DNA of 64,000 bases, from NCBI RefSeq assembly GCF_001571385.1, contig NZ_BCNW01000001.1, forward strand, positions 62,001-126,000, given 5' to 3'. Shown here in pieces: positions 8,217 through 16,341 of the stretch. Position 1 is the first letter of the stretch; every line of letters begins with the position of its first letter. This DNA comes from Methanofollis ethanolicus. GTDB lineage: Archaea > Halobacteriota > Methanomicrobia > Methanomicrobiales > Methanofollaceae. The notes below the pieces were generated by a model. It made no database searches. It was not told where the DNA came from and saw only the letters and a list, made by a program, of their open reading frames with translations. Position numbers and translations under genes: made by a program.

Positions 8217-8224
8217 GAGATGCG

Positions 8225-8842
8225 ATGGCAATTCATATCCTTGCAATCGCCGGGAGCCCCCGCCGACACGGGAACTCGGAGACACTCCTCGACTGGTTGG
8301 TCGCCGCCATGGAGGCGGAAGGGGCCGACGTCGAGAAGGTCGCCCTTGACGAGGTGGACGTCAACCCCTGCCGCGGCTGCAATGCCTGCGAGACCCTGAA
8401 CAAATGTGTCCAGAGGGACGACCTCGACTGGCTCGGCGAAAAACTCCTCGACGCCGATTGCGTCGTCCTCGCCGCCCCGATCTACTGCATGGGGATCTGC
8501 TCGCAGGTGAAGGCCCTCATCGACCGTGCGCAGGTCTTCAGGTCGAGGAAATATGTCCTCAAACTCCCGGTCGTCCCGCCCGAACGGAAGGGAAAACGGC
8601 TCGGCGTCTTTCTCTCGACGGCCGGGCAGAAATGGGATCATGTCTTCGATGCGGCGGTCCCGAGCGTGAAGTGTTTCTACCACGTGATGGAGATCAGGGA
8701 CAGCGACATCTCCTATCTGATGGTGAACGGTGTCGATTATGCCGGCGAGATCGAGGGCCACCCGACGGCGAGGGCCGACGCGGAGGCCCTCGGCAGGAAT
8801 CTCATGCAGGAACTGAAGGAGCGATTTGGCGATGACAGTTAA
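8225..8842 (+). CDS. Iron-sulfur flavoprotein (first of tandem pair)
   Basis: A 205-residue flavodoxin-fold protein with the phosphate-binding loop AGSPRRHGNSET and the compact cysteine motif CRGCNAC-x5-C at residues ~48-59 that ligates a [4Fe-4S] cluster in Methanosarcina-type iron-sulfur flavoproteins. FMN contacts lie in the APIYCMGICSQVK segment. Such proteins shuttle electrons from ferredoxin and can detoxify oxygen or peroxide. GGAGATGCG precedes the ATG. The gene overlaps the next, related gene by 11 bases, so the two arose by tandem duplication and are translated together. Confidence 0.9.
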   Translation: MAIHILAIAGSPRRHGNSETLLDWLVAAMEAEGADVEKVALDEVDVNPCRGCNACETLNKCVQRDDLDWLGEKLLDADCVVLAAPIYCMGICSQVKALIDRAQVFRSRKYVLKLPVVPPERKGKRLGVFLSTAGQKWDHVFDAAVPSVKCFYHVMEIRDSDISYLMVNGVDYAGEIEGHPTARADAEALGRNLMQELKERFGDDS

Positions 8843-9455
8843 GGTCCTCGGCATCTCGGGAAGCCCGCACAGGCACGGGAACACCGAGACACTCCTCGAC
8901 GCCTTCCTCGACGGGGCCGGGGAGGCAGGTGCGGAGGTCAGGAAGGTGGTGCTGAGAGAACTCTCGTACACGGCGTGCCGCGGCTGCAATGCCTGCCACA
9001 AGAAAGGGGACTGCATCGTGAAGGACGACCTGACCTGGCTTTTCGAGCAGATCCTGGAGGCCGACGTCCTCGCCCTCGCCTCGCCGATCTACTCGATGGG
9101 GATCACGGCCGAGATGAAGGGACTCATCGACCGCGGGCAATTCCTCTGGGCGCAGAAGTTTGTCTTGAAGACGCTGTTCTTCCCTGACGAGCATATCAGG
9201 CGGCACAAGGGGGTCTTCATATCGACGGCCGGGCAGAGCTGGGACAATGTCTTCGATTCGGCGTACCCGATGGTAACGGCCTTTTTCAACGGGACCGGAT
9301 TTGAATATTACGACAATATCATCGCAAACAACATGGACGAGTACGGCGGGATCAGGGGGCACCCGACCGCTCTTGCCGATGCAAAAAAGAAGGGGGAGGA
9401 GGTTGTCGCCGAGGTGCTTTCCCTGATCTCTACAGGTACGTCAATGCGGCGATGA
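8832..9455 (+). CDS. Iron-sulfur flavoprotein (second of tandem pair)
   Basis: A 207-residue paralogue of the preceding gene with the same order of motifs: GSPHRHGNTET, CRGCNAC followed by KKGDC, and ASPIYSMGITAEMK. The two differ widely outside the motifs, so the duplication is old and they may use different donors. The ATG at 8832 gives the usual MTVKVLGISGSP start; TTG at 8826 is also in frame but unlikely. The 3' end overlaps the convergent protease gene by 26 bases. Confidence 0.9.
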   Translation: MTVKVLGISGSPHRHGNTETLLDAFLDGAGEAGAEVRKVVLRELSYTACRGCNACHKKGDCIVKDDLTWLFEQILEADVLALASPIYSMGITAEMKGLIDRGQFLWAQKFVLKTLFFPDEHIRRHKGVFISTAGQSWDNVFDSAYPMVTAFFNGTGFEYYDNIIANNMDEYGGIRGHPTALADAKKKGEEVVAEVLSLISTGTSMRR

Positions 9456-10032
9456 GGGCGGCGAAGGCGGCGACGAAGAGCACCGCAAAGACCCGCATAT
9501 CCCAATCCAGAACTTTTCTTCCGTCGAGGACGCTCACCGGCAGCATGTTGAAGGCTGCGAGCATCGCGTTGATCTGGACGCCCATGATGCCGATCAGCCA
9601 GAGGAGCATGTTTTCGAGAGCGCCCCCCGCGAGAAAGACGCCGAAGAAAACGCCGCAGAGGGCGAGATTCGTTACCGGCCCGGCCGCCGAGATGATCCCG
9701 TTCTCCCTTTTCGTGGTGGAGCCGTAGATCATGGTGGCGCCGGGTGCGGCGAAGACGACGCCGACGAGGGCCGCGAGGACGACAGCAACGACGAGCATGG
9801 TGTTGTCCTTCTCGAACTCTGCCCAGTAGCCGAAGTGCATGGCCGCGAACTTGTGGGCGAGTTCGTGGAGGACGAAGCCGACTCCGACGGTGAGGAGGGA
9901 GACGACGAAGTAGAGCAGGAAGCTGGAGAGCGCGATCCCGCCCCTGACATAGAGGAGGCTGAAGGCGACGGCGATGGCGACCCAGGCGATGAGGAGGTCA
10001 CGCCGTTCCCGCCGCGGGATTCTTTCGAGCAT
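9430..10032 (-). CDS. M50 family intramembrane zinc metalloprotease (site-2 protease type)
   Basis: A 200-residue integral membrane protein with about six hydrophobic segments. The zinc motif HELAH, within an HELAHKFAAMHFG helix, is at residues ~57-61. The second active-site motif NMLPVSVLDGRKVLDW lies in a later membrane segment and provides the third ligand (LDG). Proteases of this type cut membrane-bound substrates within the bilayer, often to release regulators; the substrate here is unknown. No PDZ or CBS domain is attached. I chose ATG 10032; the longer frame would run into the promoter region of the divergent chorismate mutase gene. Confidence 0.9.
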   Translation of the reverse strand: MLERIPRRERRDLLIAWVAIAVAFSLLYVRGGIALSSFLLYFVVSLLTVGVGFVLHELAHKFAAMHFGYWAEFEKDNTMLVVAVVLAALVGVVFAAPGATMIYGSTTKRENGIISAAGPVTNLALCGVFFGVFLAGGALENMLLWLIGIMGVQINAMLAAFNMLPVSVLDGRKVLDWDMRVFAVLFVAAFAALIAALTYL

Positions 10033-10108
10033 AGAGGATCGTGCGCCTTCCGGAGGTATATCCCTGTGGGTCGGCACGGTTTTGAACCAGGACAGCAATC
10101 CAACAGGC

Positions 10109-10393
10109 ATGACAATCGAGGAGATCAGGAAAGAGGTGGATGCCGTGGATTCCCGGATCATCGACCTTATCGCCGAAAGGCAGGCGATCGCCGGGCGGAT
10201 GGCTCACGAGAAGTACCTTGCCGGGGCCCCGGTCAGGGACGAGGGGAGGAGACGGGCGCTGCTCGAACGGGTCTTCAACGAGGCAGTGGAAAAGAACATC
10301 AACCCGGTGCAGGTGCGGACGATCTTCGAGATCCTCGTCGAGATGAGCGAGGAGAGGCAGCGGGAGTGTACGGGGGAGGGGAACCTCCCCTGA
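10109..10393 (+). CDS. aroQ: Chorismate mutase (AroQ type)
   Basis: A 94-residue all-helical protein that converts chorismate to prephenate, the first step toward Phe and Tyr. The N-terminal helix IRKEVDAVDSRIIDLIAERQ carries the conserved Arg and Asp-Arg pair. The second active-site cluster K-x-x-x-x-APVRDEGRRRALLERV includes the usual Lys and Arg side chains. The length is typical of free-standing archaeal AroQ. It lies about 9 kb from the operon holding the prephenate dehydratase and dehydrogenase, neither of which carries a fused mutase domain here, so this free gene supplies that step. Confidence 0.9.
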   Translation: MTIEEIRKEVDAVDSRIIDLIAERQAIAGRMAHEKYLAGAPVRDEGRRRALLERVFNEAVEKNINPVQVRTIFEILVEMSEERQRECTGEGNLP

Positions 10394-10394
10394 A

Positions 10395-12950
10395 TCATTC
10401 TGTGCCGTGGACGAAGGCCCCGGCGGTGATCCCGCCCAGGGAGAGGGCCTTCGCACGAGCCTTCAGGTCCGCGGTGACGCGGCCGTCGAGGGCCTCGCGG
10501 TAGATGCCGGACATCTCCCTGGCATAGGCCGGCCCGCGCCGACGGGCGTCGACGGCGATACCGCCGACACCGGCGGCGAGGAGGGCAGAGAGGCGGTCGA
10601 GGAGGCAGGTCTCGACAGCGTTGCCGATGGAGGTCCGGCACTCCCCGGCGGGCCAGAGGGGGAAGGTCATCCCCTTCTCGTCCCTGATGCCGAAGGCGGC
10701 GCCCCCGCACCCGGCAGGGCAGCCGAGGGCGGTTGCAGGGGGGCAGTCCTCGGTGACCATCGCCTCGGCGACGCCCTGCACGAGGACTTCGACCGCAGGG
10801 GCCCCGGCGGGGAGGCGGGCGACAAGGGCCCTGATATCGTCTCCCGAGAGTTCAGGGGAGAGTGTGAGGAGTGCGAAGTCGTCGTGGGCGGCGGCGGCCT
10901 CGGCGTTCCAGATGTTGAGGCCCGATGCCCCGTACAGGGGGATGTCGGGCAGGGCCGTCCTGACCGCAGGGGCACAGCCGTGCCCTTCGACCATGACGCC
11001 GGCGACGCCGGCCGCCGCGGCCTGGTCGAGGAGGGGGAGGGCGACGTCAAGGAAAGTGCGCCGCACGATCTTCGGCCACTTCCAGATGAGGGGGACGCCG
11101 GCCGCAGCCCTGACGGCAGAGGCAAGCGTCTCCGCAGTGCACTCCGCGGGCTCGAAATAGATCCGTCCCGCACCGGCGGCCGCGGCGGCCTCGACGCCTG
11201 CGGCTATGTCCGTGTAGACGGAGAGGACCAGCTTTTTTTCTGCCGCAGTCTTCCCTCCGGCCTTCAGAGCGGGGAGGAGGGTGGAAAGCCGCGCACGGGC
11301 GGCGGCGATCTCGTCGGCAGGCGGCCGTTCCACCTCGCAGAGGGCCTCTCCGACCGCCTCAAGGAGGCTCCGCCGCAGGGCGTTGAGGTACGAGGGAGGG
11401 GCAAAGAGCCCGCCAGGGTAGGCGAGGTCGAGGTCGCCGACGACGTAGGGCGTCCCGCCGGTGCGGCGGAGTTGCTCCGCGATCTGGTCCGCGGTCAGCG
11501 GCCGCGTCCTGGCCGCCCCCATCGGCCCGTCGCCCCGCACGGCGACCCGCACCGGGGAACCCCTGATCGGCGTGCAAACGGCCTCGATGACCGGCGTGCC
11601 GTCCTCCTCCCAGTTGACAGAGGCGTCGACCCTGACAGCCTGCCTCTCCTGCCGCATGACCTCGTCTGCCCATGACTCGAAGGCGGCGCGGCGGGTGATG
11701 GAGACGACCGCACCTATCGGCGCAGGTTGCGGCAGTCTGACCAGCACGCCGTCCCTCCCGCTCTTCGGTGTCCCCCGCACCAGGCAGCCGAACTCCCCTT
11801 CAGGGGAGGAGACCGCGATGCCGTCCCCGTTCTCCGGGGCAAGCGACCCGGAAAGGGCGACCGTCGCCTCCATCCTGGCATTCGAGAAGGCGACGACCCT
11901 GCCGATCCGAACGCCCCGGTTGTCCGGGCGCTCCGGGCCGATCACGCCGCGGTGCCTCTCGCCGCAGAGGTACCCGGTCGTGAAGCCGCGGGTGAAGGCG
12001 AAGGCGAGGGCCTCTTCGTCATGGGGCGAGGGAGTCCAGCGGCCTTCTGCGATGGCGTCGAGGGCGCGGCGGTAAATGGCGGTGACGACCGCCACATAGG
12101 CCGGCGCCTTCATCCTCCCCTCGATCTTCAGGGAGGAGACGGGCGCCGCGACGACGCGGTCGAGGACCGGATACAGGCAGATATCCTTTGTCGAGAGGAG
12201 GTAGCGGTGGGGGAGGCGGACGGGTTTCATCCGCACCGGCCTGCCGTACCGGTCGTACTCCCCCTTCATCAGGGCATAGGGTTTCCGGCAGGGCTGGGCG
12301 CACGCCCCCCTGTTCCCGCTCCGGCCGCCGATCACCGAGGAGAGGAGGCACTGGCCAGAGTAGGCGTAGCAGAGCGCACCGTGGAGGAAGACCTCCAGTT
12401 CGCACCCTGTCTCCTCAAGGACAGGTCGCATCGCCTCGATCTCGGCGAGACTCACCTCGCGGGCGAGGACGACGCGGGAGCACCCCGCCTCTGCGGCCCA
12501 CCTGACGCCCTCCGCTGTGGTGACCGTCATCTGCGTCGAGGCATGGACGACAAGGCCGGGGACGAGAGCGCGGGCAAGACGGAGGAGCCCGATGTCCTGG
12601 ACCAGGACGGCGTCGACGCCGGTCTCATAGAGAAAGAGGAGATAGTCGGCAAGGGCCGGGAGTTCGGCGTCGTGGACCAGGGTGTTGACGGTCACGTGCA
12701 CGGCGACGCCTCGGATATGGGCGTAGTCCACGGCCTCCCGCAGGGCATCGTCGTCGAAGTTCGCCGCGAAACGCCGGGCCGAGAAACGCGTCCCGCCGAG
12801 GTACACGGCGTCGGCTCCCGCGGCGACGGCTGCCTTCAACGCCTCCATCGAGCCAGCAGGGGCGAGGAGTTCGGGGATCTGTACAGGATTCGTGGGAAGA
12901 GATGGGGGCGGCCGGGATATAGCATTTTCAGAGTTAACAGGAGGAGGCAA
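10395..12950 (-). CDS. U32 family peptidase (PrtC/YhbU-like)
   Basis: A protein of about 850 residues. The N-terminal U32 domain begins with PELLAPAGSMEALK and includes the family signature EVFLHGALCYAYSGQCLLS, followed by a cysteine-rich stretch with NRGACAQPCR. A second related domain occupies the C-terminal third (CPAGCGGAAFGI). U32 members include collagenase-like peptidases and radical-independent hydroxylation factors such as TrhP/RlhA for tRNA or rRNA. The conserved cysteines suggest the RNA-modification group, but this is inference. The start is uncertain. No ATG or GTG precedes the conserved PELLAPAGS except far upstream. TTG at 12950 is the nearest alternative to ATG 12848, which would cut off the conserved segment. 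Confidence 0.85.
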   Translation of the reverse strand: MPPPVNSENAISRPPPSLPTNPVQIPELLAPAGSMEALKAAVAAGADAVYLGGTRFSARRFAANFDDDALREAVDYAHIRGVAVHVTVNTLVHDAELPALADYLLFLYETGVDAVLVQDIGLLRLARALVPGLVVHASTQMTVTTAEGVRWAAEAGCSRVVLAREVSLAEIEAMRPVLEETGCELEVFLHGALCYAYSGQCLLSSVIGGRSGNRGACAQPCRKPYALMKGEYDRYGRPVRMKPVRLPHRYLLSTKDICLYPVLDRVVAAPVSSLKIEGRMKAPAYVAVVTAIYRRALDAIAEGRWTPSPHDEEALAFAFTRGFTTGYLCGERHRGVIGPERPDNRGVRIGRVVAFSNARMEATVALSGSLAPENGDGIAVSSPEGEFGCLVRGTPKSGRDGVLVRLPQPAPIGAVVSITRRAAFESWADEVMRQERQAVRVDASVNWEEDGTPVIEAVCTPIRGSPVRVAVRGDGPMGAARTRPLTADQIAEQLRRTGGTPYVVGDLDLAYPGGLFAPPSYLNALRRSLLEAVGEALCEVERPPADEIAAARARLSTLLPALKAGGKTAAEKKLVLSVYTDIAAGVEAAAAAGAGRIYFEPAECTAETLASAVRAAAGVPLIWKWPKIVRRTFLDVALPLLDQAAAAGVAGVMVEGHGCAPAVRTALPDIPLYGASGLNIWNAEAAAAHDDFALLTLSPELSGDDIRALVARLPAGAPAVEVLVQGVAEAMVTEDCPPATALGCPAGCGGAAFGIRDEKGMTFPLWPAGECRTSIGNAVETCLLDRLSALLAAGVGGIAVDARRRGPAYAREMSGIYREALDGRVTADLKARAKALSLGGITAGAFVHGTE

Positions 12951-13060
12951 AAGAGATGCCTGTCCCGGCTTCGTTCCCTTCCTCCAGGAGGGAGAAAGAT
13001 AAGCACTCCGAAAACATTTCCGAATTCTTATCGGTGAGGAGGCCCAGACGCATAGGATAC

Positions 13061-13402
13061 ATGACCGATGCAAACACGTATCTGACGCAGGTCCTCCAGA
13101 CGAACAGGGAGATCGAGGAGTCTAACCCCGAGGTCTGGAAAACCTTCCTCGCCTTCGTCCACCAGGTCTGCAAGGACGGCGCCCTCCCGTCGAAGTTCAA
13201 GGAGATCATCCTCATCGCCCTCGCGGTCGCGGACCACTCCCCCTTCTGCATCACCCTCCACACCAAACTGGCGATCGAGGCCGGGGCATCGAAGGCCGAG
13301 ATCATGGAGGGCGCCCTGATGGCTGCGGCGATGGCCGGCGGACCGGGCATGGCGTTCATGCGCTACGTCCTCGACGCCTGCGAGGAATACGGGGCAGAAT
13401 AA
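13061..13402 (+). CDS. Carboxymuconolactone decarboxylase (AhpD-like) family protein
   Basis: A 113-residue helical protein of the AhpD/CMD family (KDGALPSKFKEIILIALAVA, then AIEAGASKAEIMEGALMAAAMAGGP). The catalytic region reads SPFCITLHTK: the second cysteine and the histidine of the CxxC-x3-H pattern are kept, while the first cysteine is replaced. It could form a mixed disulfide but not an internal one. It is transcribed divergently from the U32 gene, and I see no partner peroxiredoxin next to it. A different member with no cysteine lies at 4962-5303. Confidence 0.8.
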   Translation: MTDANTYLTQVLQTNREIEESNPEVWKTFLAFVHQVCKDGALPSKFKEIILIALAVADHSPFCITLHTKLAIEAGASKAEIMEGALMAAAMAGGPGMAFMRYVLDACEEYGAE

Positions 13403-13801
13403 ACCAGGAAAAGTCTCTGTAGGATTCCGATTCTGGCGGACCTGTGCCGGGGGACTACGCCGAAAATCAGAGATTTTTTTGTGCTCACTCCGCTCGCACC
13501 CGGCTCAGGATAGGCAGGGATATGACACGTTCTCTCCTCTGAATGTCCTGTTCGCTCTTCCCGGGGCCAATCACAATGGGGGGTCCGGGGGCAACGAGAA
13601 GACGAAGTCTTCGAGGAGCCCCCGGCGACCACTACGGGGAAGGCGGTGTTCTTCCCCCGCACCCGAATATCAGGAAGGGCACATCAACCAGAGCAGAGGA
13701 TAATCTCCAGGGCCAAAAAACATTTTCCGTCGCCACCCCCGGACCCCGCGCAGGGCCGGAGAGACAGACATATAACAGGTGACGATGTGATACCTGAGAG
13801 T
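13403..13801. repeat. Intergenic region holding a relative of the miniature element interior
   Basis: About 13446-13495 (CCGGGGGACT, then CGCCGAAAATCAGAGATTTT, then TTGTGCTCACTCCG) matches the interior of the element copy at 18598-18646 almost base for base. Further on, GGGGGTCCGGGGG, the GAAGAC/GTCTTC hairpin and AGCCCCCGG (about 13578-13628) match the module at 3713-3780. The 17-base element ends are missing. The last ~40 bases before aroD hold its promoter, with CATATAAC near 13771-13778. No gene is supported. Confidence 0.55.
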
Positions 13802-14437
13802 ATGAAGATCGTCGTCTCGCTGACGAGTCCTGACGAGATCCCGAAAGCGGTGGCACTCGGCGCTGATTTCATCGAACTCAGGCTCGATCTCATGGGAGAG
13901 GACCTTTCGTCGGCGATGGCCGGTTGTAGCGGTGACTGCGCGGCCCCCATCATCGCCACCCTCAGGAGCAGGGAAGAGGGCGGCAGATTCACCGGCGACC
14001 CGGAACAATGGTTCTCGACCATCCAGCCCTTCCTCGATCTCGTGGACTACGTGGACGTGGAGCGGAAGTTCAGAAAGTTTGCCCCGATGATCCGCTACCA
14101 GCACACCATGGTCATCGCCTCGGCGCATATCAGGTACATGCCCTCTCCCGACGACCTGCGGGCCATCGAGCGGGACCTCAGGTCGTACGGCGACATCCCG
14201 AAGATCGCCGTCACTCCGGCGTCCGCGCACGACCTCCTCGACCTCCTCTCCTTCACCCTCGATGCGGAGAAGCCCATCATCACGACCGTGATGGGCGGGG
14301 AGTTCAGGTACGCCCGCACCTTCCTCCCCTTCTTCGGGTCGGAGACGGTCTACTGCCACATCGGCACCCCGACGGCCGAGGGGCAGTACGACATCAGGGT
14401 ACTGGAGCAGTTGCAGGAGTTGCTCGCCTACAGGTGA
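13802..14437 (+). CDS. aroD: 3-dehydroquinate dehydratase, type I
   Basis: A 211-residue TIM-barrel enzyme, of normal archaeal length, that dehydrates 3-dehydroquinate to 3-dehydroshikimate through a Schiff base. Strand 2 reads FIELRLDLM. The catalytic histidine is in IASAHIRYMPS and the Schiff-base lysine in PKIAVTP. Substrate-binding residues near the C-terminus include the MGGEFRYAR segment. The ATG at 13802 is preferred because the frame upstream runs through repeat sequence. The gene is separated from the rest of the aro genes by about 4.6 kb of unrelated DNA; a fragment of it recurs at 17241-17338. Confidence 0.93.
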   Translation: MKIVVSLTSPDEIPKAVALGADFIELRLDLMGEDLSSAMAGCSGDCAAPIIATLRSREEGGRFTGDPEQWFSTIQPFLDLVDYVDVERKFRKFAPMIRYQHTMVIASAHIRYMPSPDDLRAIERDLRSYGDIPKIAVTPASAHDLLDLLSFTLDAEKPIITTVMGGEFRYARTFLPFFGSETVYCHIGTPTAEGQYDIRVLEQLQELLAYR

Positions 14438-14517
14438 ACTTGTTTGGGGATCATATCTTCAAGAGCCCCGAGAGGGCGATAGACAAGCGGATGAATCGAA
14501 GGTACAGACCCATCATA

Positions 14518-15012
14518 TCATCTGAAGAAGAGAGTCGAAAAATTCATCCTGCTCTCATAAATAGTCGATGTGAGTAAAAACCGGCCCTCTCCGGGTTCAT
14601 GAGGGGAAAAGGATACGCTCAGTGTTCCTGAAGAGACCTCTCGTGACTCCCGGGTGATGCTGTGCGGCACCCCTGCGGGATCCCAGACCGTAAGGGTAAA
14701 GACGGCCGTCTTTGCGCTGCCGAGTTCATTTTTCCCACCCATTTTCCAGGAGGTGGTGAAGGTACTGCTTCCTCCTATTCCGGTATCGATTGAAGAAACA
14801 GAGTTTGAAAAAACTCTATTTCCCCTGAAATCGGCATAAGTACCGCCGAGGGTGAAGGTACCTTGGGAGTCATTGTCCAGAAAGACGACCCTGCCCCCTG
14901 AATCAGTGGCATCCACGATAACGTCCTCCCAGGCGTACGACATCACATATGCTAGGGCACCGGCAAGGACGAGAATCAGGGCGATGCTGCACCACATGAT
15001 TTTCTTATTCAC
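14518..15012 (-). CDS. Membrane-anchored or secreted protein of unknown function
   Basis: A 164-residue protein with a single hydrophobic N-terminal segment (residues ~5-24), followed by a Ser/Thr/Gly-rich, beta-strand-like exterior domain. I do not recognise a family. The segment DPAGVPHSITRE with SGTLSVSFSPHE is clearly similar to DANGVPHTAEKK with SGTISVSFNSQG in the next gene upstream on this strand, so the two are paralogues. No cysteine pair or catalytic motif is visible after the anchor. It is probably a cell-surface protein controlled together with its paralogue. Confidence 0.7.
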   Translation of the reverse strand: MNKKIMWCSIALILVLAGALAYVMSYAWEDVIVDATDSGGRVVFLDNDSQGTFTLGGTYADFRGNRVFSNSVSSIDTGIGGSSTFTTSWKMGGKNELGSAKTAVFTLTVWDPAGVPHSITRESREVSSGTLSVSFSPHEPGEGRFLLTSTIYESRMNFSTLFFR

Positions 15013-15067
15013 ACAAGATCACTCCTCTCTTTCAAAAAGAGTGCATCCTCAAGGGATGCACCGCCAT

Positions 15068-15535
15068 TCAGACGTAGTCGAGATCACCGTAGTCGGTTGC
15101 TGTTGCCTTTGTCGTATCGAACCAGTCGTGCGTCTCGCACCACAGTTCATACTGAGCATCGCCACTCCCCTGTGAATTGAAACTCACACTGATTGTACCG
15201 CTGGTTGCCCAGTCAACCTTTTTCTCGGCCGTGTGCGGCACACCATTCGCGTCGTAGACTTTCAGACGATAGATTGCTCCCTGTCCATCATTATCTACGT
15301 CATTAACATTTCTGTACGTCGCTGTGAAGGTGTTTTGTCCGGCCGGAGCAGTAACAGAACCCACAACAGACACGCTTGCCGTATCGCCGGTGCCGTCCGT
15401 ATACATACTCCCCAGAGATATTGTGGACAGAATCCCAATGTCATCTGAGTCTCCAGGCACAGCGCTCGCCAGACATATGATGCCTGCAAGCAGCAGTGCC
15501 GCCAGTGCAAAGCCAAAACCATAGTTTTTTTTCAT
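15068..15535 (-). CDS. Secreted protein of unknown function, paralogue of 14518-15012
   Basis: A 155-residue protein with a clear signal peptide (KKNYG, then FALAALLLAGIICLASA, likely cut after ASA). The mature part is Asp/Thr/Gly-rich and predicted to be beta-stranded, with the motif DANGVPHTAEKK and SGTISVSFNSQG shared with the neighbouring gene. I chose ATG 15535 because a strong GAGGTG ribosome-binding site lies eight bases before it; ATG 15556 is also in frame. Expression probably starts in the intergenic region that carries a large palindrome. Confidence 0.72.
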   Translation of the reverse strand: MKKNYGFGFALAALLLAGIICLASAVPGDSDDIGILSTISLGSMYTDGTGDTASVSVVGSVTAPAGQNTFTATYRNVNDVDNDGQGAIYRLKVYDANGVPHTAEKKVDWATSGTISVSFNSQGSGDAQYELWCETHDWFDTTKATATDYGDLDYV

Positions 15536-15731
15536 GTTCAACACCTCTTTTTTCATCTACCGGGAAGAGCGACGGACAGCAACGGCCATCCCCGATGACA
15601 CCGGGCAATCCGATCGCCTTCGGGCCGATGCAAGAGGCCGGGCATGCATGCAGATTCGGGTGCCCGGCCTCTCTCGGGACACCCATTCTGGTATCCACGG
15701 CCAATAGTATATTCAATGATATATATCAGGC

Positions 15732-15784
15732 TTATGAGCAGATCATTTAACAATCGAACGGACAGTTAAACGATCTGCTCATAA
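15732..15784. promoter_or_regulatory. Large inverted repeat, candidate operator between divergent secreted-protein genes
   Basis: The left arm TTATGAGCAGATCATTTAAC (15732-15751) and right arm (15765-15784, the reverse complement with a single mismatch) are separated by 13 bases. The site lies between the secreted-protein genes on the minus strand and the signal-peptide/regulator pair on the plus strand, some 40 bases before the plus-strand ATG. The size and symmetry suit binding by a dimeric winged-helix protein, such as the one encoded at 16342-17112. Confidence 0.6.
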
Positions 15785-15824
15785 AGGTTAAGTCTCCGGA
15801 CGCAGAGTCGATCACGGTGCAAAC

Positions 15825-16307
15825 ATGCATGCAGAAAGAATTGTCCTCAGCCTCCTGATTGCCGCCGCGCTCCTCTTCGTCCCCTGTGCGGCAGCAACCG
15901 GCGATGCAGGATACGCCGACCGGATCATCGTCTCCCCCGACGACGACCGGTACGACATAGCCGGACTCGACAACGCCATCCGGTCGATCGGCGGGCGGAT
16001 CTATCCAGATGAAAAAGATCTTATAACCAAGAACATCCCCTCAGGTATGAAAAGGGTTAGCGTCCGTCTTGACTGGAGCGGCCATTCCCACGCCGGCACG
16101 GACTCGGTCTCCCTCATCATCTGTACCCCCGACAAGAGCATTCTCGGACAGTACGAGGACAGTTCCGACGGGACGATCGACGAAAAGATCTCGATGGGCC
16201 TCTCAGATTCGCCATCATTGCCTGCTGGAACATGGTACTTTTATGTGATCGGCGATTCCGTGCCCGAAGAAGGAGATGCATACACCCTGAATGTATTATA
16301 TTCCTGA
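15825..16307 (+). CDS. Secreted protein of unknown function
   Basis: A 160-residue protein with a signal peptide (ERIVLSLLIAAALLFVPCAAA, cut after about residue 24). The rest looks like a beta-sandwich, with VSVRLDWSGHSHAGTDSVSLIIC in the middle and LPAGTWYFYVIGD near the end, which resembles pre-peptidase C-terminal (PPC-type) domains. This resemblance is by pattern only. Its end nearly abuts the membrane regulator gene, with the new ATG 34 bases later, so both are probably one transcript. Confidence 0.7.
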   Translation: MHAERIVLSLLIAAALLFVPCAAATGDAGYADRIIVSPDDDRYDIAGLDNAIRSIGGRIYPDEKDLITKNIPSGMKRVSVRLDWSGHSHAGTDSVSLIICTPDKSILGQYEDSSDGTIDEKISMGLSDSPSLPAGTWYFYVIGDSVPEEGDAYTLNVLYS

Positions 16308-16341
16308 CGAGACACCTCTGATCATCCGCGATGGTTGCGTG

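Noticed and set aside
10407-11675. Long plus-strand frame of over 400 codons opposite the U32 gene
   Set aside because: The opposite frame encodes a clear U32 protein with its signature motif. This one has only Gly/Arg/Asp-rich sequence and no domain.
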